Below the pieces are notes generated by a model, which worked only from the letters and a program-made list of their open reading frames with translations, made no database searches and was not told where the DNA came from. Made by a program: the position numbers and the translations under genes. Below are positions 1-6,334 of a DNA stretch of 10,994 nucleotides, piece after piece. This DNA is from Promethearchaeota archaeon (GTDB taxonomy: Archaea; Asgardarchaeota; Lokiarchaeia; Sigyniarchaeales; SOKP01): contig JAGXNU010000047.1 in the NCBI GenBank assembly GCA_019894815.1, positions 1 to 10,994 of the forward strand, written 5' to 3'. Numbering within the stretch: position 1 is the first letter of the stretch; the number at the start of each line of letters is the position of its first letter.

Positions 1-609
1 TTCACGTCCCATGCTTGAATCCTTTAGGCATAGTTGCGTTTTATATAAACCCATTATTTCATGCAACCTATCTCTATATCTTGCTGTATCTATTTTTATT
101 TGTTTAGCCATTGAGACTTTTATAAGATTATATATAGCATAAACATAAAACTCAACTTGATCTAATCCTAAAGTAATAGCAGCACTTTTTGCGATGGTAT
201 GGGTTGCCTGATGATCGATATGGTTATTATTATCACTTGGTAAAATAATACGGTTGGCATCCTTAATAATATTAATTGCTAATTTAACACCATCGTCAAT
301 TCGATTTGAAGCTCCTTGATCGTGAAATTTAAATAGATGAGTATTATTTTTTGTGAATCCAAAAGATTTCGCAACTTCCTCAGCTTCTTTAAGACCTATT
401 TCAGCAATCTCATCCTCATTTAGGTTTGAGTACGGTTTTGCTTTCTCCTCAATCAGTTGATCATGAGCTCTTCCCCAAGAAATCAACACTCGATTATCTG
501 TAATATAAATTACATGGACTTCATGTCCTTCATCAATCCATTTTAAAATACTTCCCCCACATCCATAAATTTCATCATCTGGATGAGGAGCAAAGACTAC
601 AATTTTCAT
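1..609 (-). CDS. PIG-L/LmbE-type GlcNAc de-N-acetylase family protein (partial, C-terminus off left edge)
   Basis: The reading frame is open from an ATG at 609 down to base 1 (203 codons) with no stop, so the C-terminus lies outside the window. The N-terminus carries the zinc-binding signature APHPDDE (residues 7-13), followed by a GCGG turn (16-19). A second metal motif, HIDHQATH (130-137), supplies the later histidines. This order is typical of PIG-L/LmbE zinc deacetylases, which remove N-acetyl groups from GlcNAc-containing lipids, mycothiol-type or bacillithiol-type precursors, or other sugars. The substrate cannot be told from sequence. No signal peptide is visible, so it is probably cytosolic. 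It lies 28 nt after the small RNase HII-like gene on the same strand, so the two are probably co-transcribed. A weak AAGGA lies too far upstream of the ATG to be a convincing SD. The family call is firm and the reaction is inferred. Confidence 0.9.
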   Translation of the reverse strand, partial: MKIVVFAPHPDDEIYGCGGSILKWIDEGHEVHVIYITDNRVLISWGRAHDQLIEEKAKPYSNLNEDEIAEIGLKEAEEVAKSFGFTKNNTHLFKFHDQGASNRIDDGVKLAINIIKDANRIILPSDNNNHIDHQATHTIAKSAAITLGLDQVEFYVYAIYNLIKVSMAKQIKIDTARYRDRLHEIMGLYKTQLCLKDSSMGRE

Positions 610-637
610 AATCAGTAAAAATTTTCCTTAAAGATAA

Positions 638-1189
638 TTATTTATAATTTCTTGTTTCTTTAAATTTTTCATAATTCTCTATAGCGACATCTCGCCAATG
701 ATTATTCCATTTTTTAAAACCGGATTTTACATACTTTTCTCTATTATAAAAATTACGACTAACCCAATTAAAAAGAACAAAGTATCTCTTTGCTCCACTC
801 TTTATTGTTAATTTTCTTGAACGAATTCCTAAGTCATTTCTTAAATGTTTAACTAACCTTCCTTCAACAGCATCTTGTAGTTTTCCCTCGATAATCGCAG
901 GTTCATGATTTATACCAATATCATCGAAATATTGTCTTACCTGATCAAAAATATTTCCACGACATATGAGCACTTTTTCATTTTTCTTATCAAAATTTAG
1001 CTCCTTTAATCCCTCTTTAACTAAATCCACTGTCATTTTATATGGTTCTTTATTTTTCCAGTTATCTCCCTTAAATAATTCCACGGAAAGTGCTTTGAAT
1101 AACATTTCGCCTGTTTCTTGTCTTAGGAATCCTATGAAAGCATCGCCTACTAAATCTCCCGTACCGCTATCATCAATTTCAATAGTCAT
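638..1189 (-). CDS. Small conserved-looking protein with RNase HII-like N-terminal motif, function unknown
   Basis: The product has 183 residues from an ATG at 1189; no SD is visible, so the transcript may be leaderless. I do not recognise the family with certainty. The N-terminus reads IDDSGTGDLVGDA (residues 5-17). In spacing and chemistry this parallels the RNase HII/HIII active-site loop IDEAGRGxLxGP. A following strand-helix pattern (VLICRGNIF...) and a later acidic segment (EGKLQDAVEGRLV) would fit an RNase H-like fold. RNase HII normally exceeds 200 residues and has ER rather than SGT-type loop chemistry, so activity on RNA-DNA hybrids is not assured. The C-terminal third is basic and aromatic (W, F, Y, K, R), which could suit nucleic-acid binding. 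It is followed after 28 nt by the PIG-L gene. The coding call is solid and the fold is a hypothesis. Confidence 0.75.
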   Translation of the reverse strand: MTIEIDDSGTGDLVGDAFIGFLRQETGEMLFKALSVELFKGDNWKNKEPYKMTVDLVKEGLKELNFDKKNEKVLICRGNIFDQVRQYFDDIGINHEPAIIEGKLQDAVEGRLVKHLRNDLGIRSRKLTIKSGAKRYFVLFNWVSRNFYNREKYVKSGFKKWNNHWRDVAIENYEKFKETRNYK

Positions 1190-1270
1190 TATTTTTGAAA
1201 ATGAAAACTATAATATCAAATTACCCAAGTGAATATTTTTAGATTAATTATTTTTTTCTTTATCCATTTT

Positions 1271-1288
1271 AAGATATAGATATAAATT
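1271..1288 (+). promoter_or_regulatory. Probable archaeal TATA region for the MBL-fold gene
   Basis: An A/T-only stretch with ATATAGATATAAA lies 15-30 nt before the ATG at 1303. That is the distance expected for an archaeal TATA box driving a leaderless or short-leader transcript. No SD precedes the gene. The rest of the 1190-1302 gap is the divergent promoter region shared with the minus-strand pair. Confidence 0.4.
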
Positions 1289-1302
1289 AATTGTTGATTA
1301 AC

Positions 1303-2187
1303 ATGTCATGGTTTCAAGAAGAAGGTAAATTTAGTGAGAATATTTCCCTAATAGATTCTCATTTATTAGGTTCACCATACGGAATGTGTTGTTATTTAAT
1401 CCAAGGTGGTAAGAAAACAGCATTGATCGATGTATCAGGTCCTCAAGAAGCAGAAAGGATAATAAGCAAATTAAAATCTGATAATATTTCACCAGATATT
1501 GTGATCTTGACCCATTCCCATTGGGATCATGCTTCAGGTGTTCCAATATTCCAAAAGGCGTATCCAGATATCGAAATAATGGTTGGAGAAACTGGGATTA
1601 AAGCCCTTAAAAATAATAAAAAGTTTAATGAACCATTTACCAATTTTGAGATGCTCCCTAATTTGGAATCAATTGAAGGTTTAACTTCAGTGAGGGATGG
1701 AGATGTCATTGATTTAGGAGGAATAAATTTATCGATGATGGAAACTCCTGGGCATAGTGATTGTAGTATTTCGATTTATGAACCTGATCAGAAAATAATG
1801 TTTACTGGAGATGCTTTAGGAAATCTATGGACATTAGATTTCATCATGCCACCAGCCATGCCTCCAGAATTTTCAGAAGAGAAATTTTTTAAAACACTTG
1901 ATAAAGTTAAAGAAATTAATTATAGTTCTCTCGGATTCATGCATTTTGGGATTTTAACAGGGGTTTATGCTAAGGAATTTCCAGATAAGGCAAAAGCCGC
2001 TTACATCGATTGGAGAGATTTTTTCATTTCAGTCTGGAAGGAAAATGCTGATGAAAGATATGTAGTTGGTAAATTTAAAGAGAGATTGAATAATTTTGGA
2101 TACGACGATACAAAAGAATTTATCAAATTTGAAATTTATGGAGCTTGGATGTTAAAAGGGTTAAAATCTTCGAATATTGTTGCATAA
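1303..2187 (+). CDS. Metallo-beta-lactamase-fold hydrolase
   Basis: The product has 294 residues from the ATG at 1303; an in-frame TTG at 1291 could add four. It carries the full metallo-beta-lactamase metal set: THSHWDH (H71, H73, D75, H76), PGHSD (H151), FTGDALG (D170) and a late MHFG (H214). These form a binuclear metal site, normally zinc, in hydrolases such as glyoxalase II-like thioesterases. The insert between the GDALG motif and the last histidine is rich in Pro, Met and Phe, and the C-terminus is a helical extension of about 80 residues. The substrate is unknown. No signal peptide or membrane helix is visible. The gene heads a plus-strand group, with the CinA-like gene starting 17 nt after its stop, so the two are probably one operon. 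The family call is firm; a specific reaction would be guesswork. Confidence 0.9.
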   Translation: MSWFQEEGKFSENISLIDSHLLGSPYGMCCYLIQGGKKTALIDVSGPQEAERIISKLKSDNISPDIVILTHSHWDHASGVPIFQKAYPDIEIMVGETGIKALKNNKKFNEPFTNFEMLPNLESIEGLTSVRDGDVIDLGGINLSMMETPGHSDCSISIYEPDQKIMFTGDALGNLWTLDFIMPPAMPPEFSEEKFFKTLDKVKEINYSSLGFMHFGILTGVYAKEFPDKAKAAYIDWRDFFISVWKENADERYVVGKFKERLNNFGYDDTKEFIKFEIYGAWMLKGLKSSNIVA

Positions 2188-2204
2188 ATATTTATGGAGT
2201 GGAA

Positions 2205-2999
2205 TTGAGATTGGATGTTGAGATTTTAGTAATAGGCAATGAGATGCTTATTGGCAAAACCCAAGATACAAATTCAAATTGGATGGCTAAAAGAATAACA
2301 AAATACGGTCATAGATTAAGGAGAATTACAACAATAAGCGATAGTTTGGATGATATATCTCATTCAGTTAATGATATTTTGAGCAGAAATCCGGATATAA
2401 TTATCACAACTGGCGGGATGGGACCAACATTTGATGATATGACGCTTGAGGGTATTGGAATTGGATTGAATAGAAAATTAAAACTAAACGATCACGCGTA
2501 TAACATGATAAAAAAGTCATATGAACAAGCCCATAAACAAAAAATTCTTAAATTGGAAGGCATGACAAAAGAACGTGTTAAAATGGCTTATTTACCAGAA
2601 GGTTCTACTCCCCTACCTAATATTAGAGGAACAGCACCAGGAGTTAAAATTACAGAAAATAATACAACTATCTTTATACTCCCAGGAGTTCCTTCTGAAA
2701 TGAAAGCGATGTTTTCAAATAGCATTAAGCCAATTTTAAAAGAAAATCGAGGAATATTCATAGAGAGAGGATTTATTTTTGAAGGTATTGGTGAATCTCA
2801 AATAGCTCCTCATGTTACAGAAGTAGAAGGGAAATATCCTCAACTCTGGATTAAGACTCATCCCCGTATTGGATTAGCTGTTGAAGTAGAGTTATCAATC
2901 ACTGCTTTTAATGTAGAGAATGGAGAAAAATTAGCTGAAGATGCATTAGAAGAATTAAGAAAAGTCATTATAGAACTAAAGGGAAAAATCAAGGAGTAA
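2205..2999 (+). CDS. CinA/MoaB-fold protein (nicotinamide-nucleotide amidase-related, COG1058 type)
   Basis: The product has about 264 residues. The reading frame is open back to 2145, inside the previous gene, but the family N-terminus begins near VEILVIGNEMLIGK. A GGAG at 2196-2199 fits a TTG start at 2205; TTG 2211 (giving MDVEIL) and GTG 2199 are alternatives. The MoaB/MogA-type motif TTGGMGPTFDD (residues 68-78) and the CinA motif LPGVPSEM (159-166) are both present. Archaeal members of this length correspond to the N-terminal COG1058 part of CinA and lack the C-terminal NMN deamidase domain. Family members are linked to pyridine-nucleotide repair and pterin/nucleotide binding, but the archaeal reaction is not settled. 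It follows the MBL gene closely, which suggests co-transcription. The family call is strong; start and exact function are less so. Confidence 0.88.
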   Translation: MRLDVEILVIGNEMLIGKTQDTNSNWMAKRITKYGHRLRRITTISDSLDDISHSVNDILSRNPDIIITTGGMGPTFDDMTLEGIGIGLNRKLKLNDHAYNMIKKSYEQAHKQKILKLEGMTKERVKMAYLPEGSTPLPNIRGTAPGVKITENNTTIFILPGVPSEMKAMFSNSIKPILKENRGIFIERGFIFEGIGESQIAPHVTEVEGKYPQLWIKTHPRIGLAVEVELSITAFNVENGEKLAEDALEELRKVIIELKGKIKE

Positions 3000-3042
3000 C
3001 ATTCACGCTTTTTATAATAAAATTAAAATACCTACCAAATAG

Positions 3043-3050
3043 TATAAAAT
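3043..3050 (+). promoter_or_regulatory. Probable TATA box for the M14-like gene
   Basis: TATAAAAT lies 26-33 nt before the ATG at 3076, so transcription would begin a few bases before that ATG. A GAGTG at 3066-3070 could still serve as a weak SD. The gene therefore probably has its own promoter although it follows the CinA-like gene by under 80 nt. Confidence 0.4.
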
Positions 3051-3075
3051 CTTAACTTTATTTTTGAGTGAAAAA

Positions 3076-4446
3076 ATGCAACTTAAAGAAATCTTAGACC
3101 AAATCCCAAACTATAAAGAATTTATGACAATTGCAGAACTGGATGGTTCCAGTAAGAAGTTAGCACAATCTTTTGACCATGTAGACTTGAAAGAAATTGG
3201 CAAATCTCGAGGAGGGCGAACAATATTATGTTTAAAATTTGGAGAGGGAAAAAAAAACGCGCTTCTCTTTGCATTCCCGCATCCAAATGAACCTATAGGG
3301 AGCATGAGTCTGGAATTTTTATCCCAATTTTTAGCAAATAATCCTGAATTTACGAAAAAATCCGGTTATACTTGGTATTTAATTAAAGCAATTGATATTG
3401 ATGGTGCGATTCTTAACGAAGGATGGTTTAAAGGAGATTTCACTCCCATAAAATACGCAAAGAATTATTATAGACCCGCTCCCTTTGAACAAGTTGAATG
3501 GTCATTTCCAATCAATTATAAAAAACTCAAATTCGAAACTCCACCACCAGAAACCCAAGCTTTAATGAACCTAATTAATGATTTAAAACCTGAGTTCATG
3601 TATAGTCTTCATAATTCGAGTTTTGGGGGAGTATATTTTTATATTTCTCGTGGTATTGGAAATTTGTTTGATGATCTTGTTAACTTTGTTAAAGGAGAGC
3701 ATCTACCATTACATTTAGGAGAACCTGAAGCCCCTTATATCAAGAAATTACATGATGGGATTTTCCAGATGTTTGGTGTTCAAAAGCAGTATGATTATGT
3801 TGAAGCTAAAGGTATAGAAAATCCTCAAGAATTTATAACACATGGTACTTCCTCGTATGATTATCTTAAAAGAATTGTTAGAGAAGAAAGTTTTACTCTA
3901 GTTTGTGAAATGCCTTATTTCTACCATAATTCCATAGGAGATACTACTTTAACGGAATTTGAAAGAAGAAATCTCCGCTTGCAATCTTTGGAATACATGA
4001 AAAATGTCTTTATACATGCTAAGAAAATTTTTAGGCACATAAAGAAATTTTGTGATAAATCTTCACGGATATACACTGCTGTGGAGGAATATATTAGGAT
4101 AACACGTCCTTCGCTTGAAATGGAGATTAATATTACAAAAACCTCCTCAATGTACGATGGGAAAGTAACTGTCTCTCAAGCATTTGATTTAAATGTTTCA
4201 AGTAGATTTTATAAATTACTAATTATATCAATGATAGTAAGATTATGTGAAGAAGCTATTCTAATTCACCCGGAAAAAGAAATCGAGATTACTAAAATTA
4301 AAAACGACTTGGAGAAATGGATTGAACAAAAAATCAAGGAATTATTAAATAATATCAAATTTGAAGTTATTCCCATTCAAAAACTTGTTCGTGTTCAAAT
4401 CGGAAGTGCGTTTATCACTTTAGAAAACTTATCAAAAAAATTATAA
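3076..4446 (+). CDS. M14-family zinc carboxypeptidase-like protein
   Basis: The product has 456 residues from the ATG at 3076; a TTG at 3064 would add four. The metallocarboxypeptidase signature is visible: FPHPNEP gives the HxxE zinc pair (H69, E72), YSLHNS gives the third ligand (H179), and LVCEMPYF gives the general-base glutamate (E278). The segment NYYRPAPFEQVEWSFP fits the substrate-binding region seen in M14-like peptidases. M14 enzymes remove C-terminal residues from peptides, or deacylate amino acids in the AstE/ASPA branch. The peptide substrate is unknown. Residues 300-456 form a mostly helical extension that I cannot assign. No signal peptide is evident, so a cytosolic role is likely. 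It sits third in the plus-strand group and converges on selD, with a repeat element 43 nt after its stop. Confidence 0.85.
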   Translation: MQLKEILDQIPNYKEFMTIAELDGSSKKLAQSFDHVDLKEIGKSRGGRTILCLKFGEGKKNALLFAFPHPNEPIGSMSLEFLSQFLANNPEFTKKSGYTWYLIKAIDIDGAILNEGWFKGDFTPIKYAKNYYRPAPFEQVEWSFPINYKKLKFETPPPETQALMNLINDLKPEFMYSLHNSSFGGVYFYISRGIGNLFDDLVNFVKGEHLPLHLGEPEAPYIKKLHDGIFQMFGVQKQYDYVEAKGIENPQEFITHGTSSYDYLKRIVREESFTLVCEMPYFYHNSIGDTTLTEFERRNLRLQSLEYMKNVFIHAKKIFRHIKKFCDKSSRIYTAVEEYIRITRPSLEMEINITKTSSMYDGKVTVSQAFDLNVSSRFYKLLIISMIVRLCEEAILIHPEKEIEITKIKNDLEKWIEQKIKELLNNIKFEVIPIQKLVRVQIGSAFITLENLSKKL

Positions 4447-4460
4447 TCAAAATTAAATGA

Positions 4461-4466
4461 GAAAAA
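4461..4466 (-). terminator. U-rich termination site after selD
   Basis: On the minus strand a run of six T follows the SECIS candidate, with a run of five T shortly before it (4482-4486 region). Archaeal RNA polymerase can stop at such U-tracts without a hairpin, so the selD transcript could end here with the whole RNA element included. Confidence 0.35.
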
Positions 4467-4485
4467 ACATTATTTGGTAAAAATT

Positions 4486-4555
4486 TGACGCCGTTTTGCA
4501 ACGGTATTCTCAATAAGCACCCACATGTGTGTTTTAGCTTATTTCATTGACATCA
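4486..4555 (-). ncRNA. Candidate SECIS element in the selD 3' UTR
   Basis: The element starts directly after the selD stop. Read on the minus strand, AUGA (4547-4544) is followed by AAUAAGC (4543-4537). This pairs over seven bases with GCUUAUU (4518-4512), which is followed at once by GA (4511-4510). The apical part starts with AAAA (4535-4532) and may close a CAC/GUG mini-helix. AUGA opposite GA with an A-rich apex is the pattern of eukaryotic SECIS elements, and Lokiarchaeota are reported to have eukaryote-like SECIS in 3' UTRs. A second hairpin, CCGUU-GCAA-AACGG (4504-4491), has a GNRA tetraloop. UGAUG (4555-4551) can pair with CGUCA (4490-4486), which would make a three-way junction. The helix between core and apex is shorter than in typical eukaryotic forms. 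The structure was folded by eye. Confidence 0.55.
4490..4524 (+). repeat. Intergenic repeat, copy A
   Basis: This 35-bp segment matches 6178-6212 at 28 of 35 positions with no gaps. It begins GCCGT, contains TTGCAACGG and TCAATAAG, and ends CCAC. It lies between the convergent M14-like and selD genes, starting 43 nt past the plus-strand stop. It overlaps the GCAA-capped hairpin and the 3' strand of the SECIS candidate. Confidence 0.7.
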
Positions 4556-5581
4556 TTATATTTTCGTGACTTCAATTTGCTTAACTTTATCCGATATCCT
4601 AACAAGCTCATTCTCGACACTGTCAATAGTACCAACAGTCCAATTCGAGATACCATTACTGAAGAGAGCATTAGAAAAATCTTCTATTTTTTCAGGATCA
4701 ATAGATAAAAGCATTCCACCTGCCGTTTCTGAACATGAACACTCATTAAAATCATATCCAAGGTCATTAGAAAGATCTTTAGAGAGTTTAATTGATGGGA
4801 TTGTATCGAGTACAGCTGATAATCCTGAATTTTGAAGCATTTCTTTTAAATGGCCAGATAATCCAAATCCAGTGACATCAGTCATGGCATGAATGAAGGA
4901 GAAATCTTCATATGAGTGTATTGTTTTAACTACGCTTCGATTTGAAGTAGTCATGATCTTAATCGCAAGATCGATAGAATTTTTAAGCTCGTTAGGAGAA
5001 TATCCCTCTAACATCTCAGGAAAATCTTTTAGCACCCGATAAGCAGCCATTACACCTTGTAAGCCAATTGGTTTCGTTAATATTAATTTATCACCATTCC
5101 TAACGCCTTGTTTTCGAATTATCGCATCCTTATTTGCAAATCCACTTGCCTCGCCACCAATTAATGGCCATTCTGAATAAATTGTATGTCCCCCGACAAT
5201 TGTAGAGTCGATTTTTTGCTCCATGAAATTCTTAATACCCTTTAGAATTCCTGCGGCAATGTGCATCGGAGTATTTTTGTTGATTGCCAAAAATACAAGC
5301 ATTCCAGAAACTTCAGGGACGTTCATGGCAAAAACATCATTGGTAACGTTACATGCCGCAATTTCACCCATGATTTCGGGTTCATCAACAATAGGCGTGA
5401 ATATATCAATATTTTTGACTTGTACAATATCAGTATTTGGAACAGGAACAATTGCAGAGTCTTCAATGTCTCCGATTAAACCTACTTCCTTTAGTAGAGT
5501 TTCTAATTTGTTCTGGTCAAGTTTACATGATCATCCATAGATTTTTACTTGTTTCGTCAATCGGTATTCATTTTTACCCAT
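4556..5581 (-). CDS. selD: Selenophosphate synthetase SelD, selenoprotein with in-frame UGA
   Basis: SelD makes selenophosphate from selenide and ATP, the selenium donor for selenocysteine-tRNA. The full frame runs from ATG 5581, with a strong SD (AGGAGGTG, 5593-5586) six bases after its GGAGG core, for 341 residues, the usual SelD length. Codon 17 is TGA at 5533-5531, in YG-U-SCKL, exactly where SelD proteins have the catalytic Cys/Sec followed by x-Cys-Lys. Later SelD motifs are DIFTPIVDEP (59-68), GEIAACN (72-78) and GGHT (130-133). Reading from the internal ATG at 5371 would give a truncated 271-residue protein without the active site. One oddity is NDVFAMN, where many homologues have SDVYAMG. 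The SECIS candidate directly after the stop supports Sec insertion. Neighbours are unrelated in function, so it is probably a single-gene transcript. Confidence 0.93.
5531..5533 (-). other. selD: Selenocysteine codon (UGA) of selD
   Basis: This in-frame TGA at codon 17 lies between an ideal SD/ATG start and conserved SelD sequence, and occupies the active-site Cys/Sec position. The residues after it (S-C-K) match the family pattern, so a simple nonsense mutation is unlikely. Confidence 0.88.
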
Positions 5582-5585
5582 TTGA

Positions 5586-5593
5586 CACCTCCT
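5586..5593 (-). promoter_or_regulatory. Strong Shine-Dalgarno site fixing the selD start
   Basis: AGGAGGTG is complementary to the archaeal 16S rRNA tail and lies just before ATG 5581. It decides the start upstream of the UGA codon. An in-frame ATG 21 nt further upstream lies before the SD and is not supported. The rest of the 5594-5819 divergent gap is very A/T-rich with several TATA-like stretches but no other clear feature. Confidence 0.85.
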
Positions 5594-5794
5594 AGTTAAC
5601 ATTTTTTCTATTTCTATTATGTTTAACCATGATTCTCATATGATTATATGTTTATTTAATTTTTCGATTATATTTATTAATAATTTCGATAGGTGCTTTT
5701 CTTTTGAAGATTTGGGATACAATGAATATGAAATATTGGACTAAATATCCTTTTTTAGTGTGTATTTATAATAAATTATTACTAAATATCTAAA

Positions 5795-5806
5795 TTTAAA
5801 TTATAA
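5795..5806 (+). promoter_or_regulatory. Probable TATA box for the zinc-finger gene
   Basis: TTTAAATTATAA is centred about 20-25 nt before the TTG pair at 5820/5823, the usual archaeal distance for a leaderless or short-leader transcript. GAGTGA at 5810-5815 could act as a weak SD for either TTG. Confidence 0.4.
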
Positions 5807-5819
5807 TTAGAGTGAATTC

Positions 5820-6137
5820 TTGTTGACTGGAAATAAGTTTAACTATTGTCCCTATTGCGGCAAAAAATTGTTGACATCTAATAGATACCAGACAAATTTT
5901 TGCAGTTATTGTGGGCATAAATTAAAAAAATCGATGATGTCTATAGAAAATAAGGTTCAATGTACAATTTGTCATGATTTTATCTGGTTGGGAAGAAGTA
6001 AAACTATTAAATGTTCTTTTTGTGAGAGTGAATATCATTATTCGTGCGTGTCATCTTGGCTTATGAAGTATAATTCATGTCCAATGTGTCAAAATATATT
6101 CTTAAATCCCACATTAATTCCCAATTCTAAAAAGTAA
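5820..6137 (+). CDS. Small zinc-ribbon plus RING-like (C4HC3) zinc-finger protein
   Basis: The product has 105 residues from TTG 5820; the next codon, TTG 5823, is equally possible. Two CxxCG knuckles, YCPYCGKKL (C10, C13) and FCSYCGHKL (C28, C31), form a double zinc-ribbon-like N-terminus. The C-terminal half has C48-x2-C51-x13-C65-x2-C68-x4-H73-x2-C76-x10-C87-x2-C90. The stretch YHYSCVSSWLMKYNSCPMC closely follows the eukaryotic RING-H2 pattern HxxCxxxWL...CPxC, except that the usual third/fourth ligand pair is C-x2-C, giving a C4HC3 set as in RING-CH, Nse1-type or PHD fingers. RING domains recruit E2 enzymes for ubiquitin transfer, and Asgard archaea have ubiquitin-like systems. An E3-like or scaffold role is therefore possible but not shown; no E1, E2 or ubiquitin gene is in the window. 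No membrane helix is seen. Confidence 0.85.
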   Translation: MLTGNKFNYCPYCGKKLLTSNRYQTNFCSYCGHKLKKSMMSIENKVQCTICHDFIWLGRSKTIKCSFCESEYHYSCVSSWLMKYNSCPMCQNIFLNPTLIPNSKK

Positions 6138-6177
6138 AGTTATTTATTTTAAAATAAAAACAGAAAATACTATCAAT

Positions 6178-6212
6178 GCCGTATTGCAACGGATATTTCA
6201 ATAAGTAGCCAC
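6178..6212 (+). repeat. Intergenic repeat, copy B
   Basis: This is the second copy of the element at 4490-4524, in the same orientation with 28 of 35 identities. It starts 40 nt after the stop of the zinc-finger gene, nearly the same distance as copy A from the M14-like stop, and again lies between convergent genes. Its hairpin is weaker (CCGU/ACGG with a U-U mismatch), and it lacks the AUGA half of the SECIS-like structure. Confidence 0.7.
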
Positions 6213-6222
6213 TTAGATGATG

Positions 6223-6245
6223 CTGTTCATCATAAAGATGAACAG
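6223..6245. terminator. Perfect 9-bp hairpin between convergent genes
   Basis: CTGTTCATC (6223-6231) pairs fully with GATGAACAG (6237-6245) around a five-base ATAAA loop. It follows repeat copy B in the gap between the zinc-finger and HEAT genes. It has no long T-run after it, so a terminator role is uncertain; 3'-end protection or RNA processing would also fit. Confidence 0.4.
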
Positions 6246-6270
6246 ATTATATTAAAAATTTCGTTATAAA

Positions 6271-6293
6271 TTATTTATTTTTTCGATAAATAA
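6271..6293. terminator. 8-bp A/T hairpin near the end of the HEAT gene
   Basis: TTATTTAT (6271-6278) pairs with ATAAATAA (6286-6293) around a seven-base loop. It lies about 40 nt after the HEAT gene stop on the minus strand, and on the plus strand ATTTTT follows it. It may mark a bidirectional 3' end, but A/T-only hairpins also arise by chance in such DNA. Confidence 0.3.
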
Positions 6294-6334
6294 GCAATTT
6301 TTATTATCAGCCTATATAAATTTTGAATAAATTA

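Noticed and set aside
2145..2204. Upstream ATG extension of the CinA-like gene
   Set aside because: It would overlap the MBL gene by over 40 bases and adds 20 residues not expected in the family; the GGAG at 2196 supports a later TTG start.
5531..5533. selD as a pseudogene broken by a nonsense mutation
   Set aside because: The TGA falls on the known Sec position, both flanks are conserved SelD sequence, the SD is strong, and a SECIS-like element follows the stop.
4566..5540. Plus-strand open frames lying opposite selD
   Set aside because: They are reverse-strand shadows of a clear SelD coding sequence, with no recognisable protein pattern.
4490..6212. The two 35-bp copies as CRISPR repeats
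   Set aside because: There are only two copies, 1.7 kb apart with genes between them, no regular spacers and no cas genes. The length and CAATAAG/TTGCAAC content look superficially repeat-like, so an orphan relic cannot be fully excluded.
6171..6250. Repeat copy B as a second SECIS element
   Set aside because: No AUGA followed by a strand complementary to CUUAUU lies on the other side, and neither flanking gene has an in-frame TGA extension.
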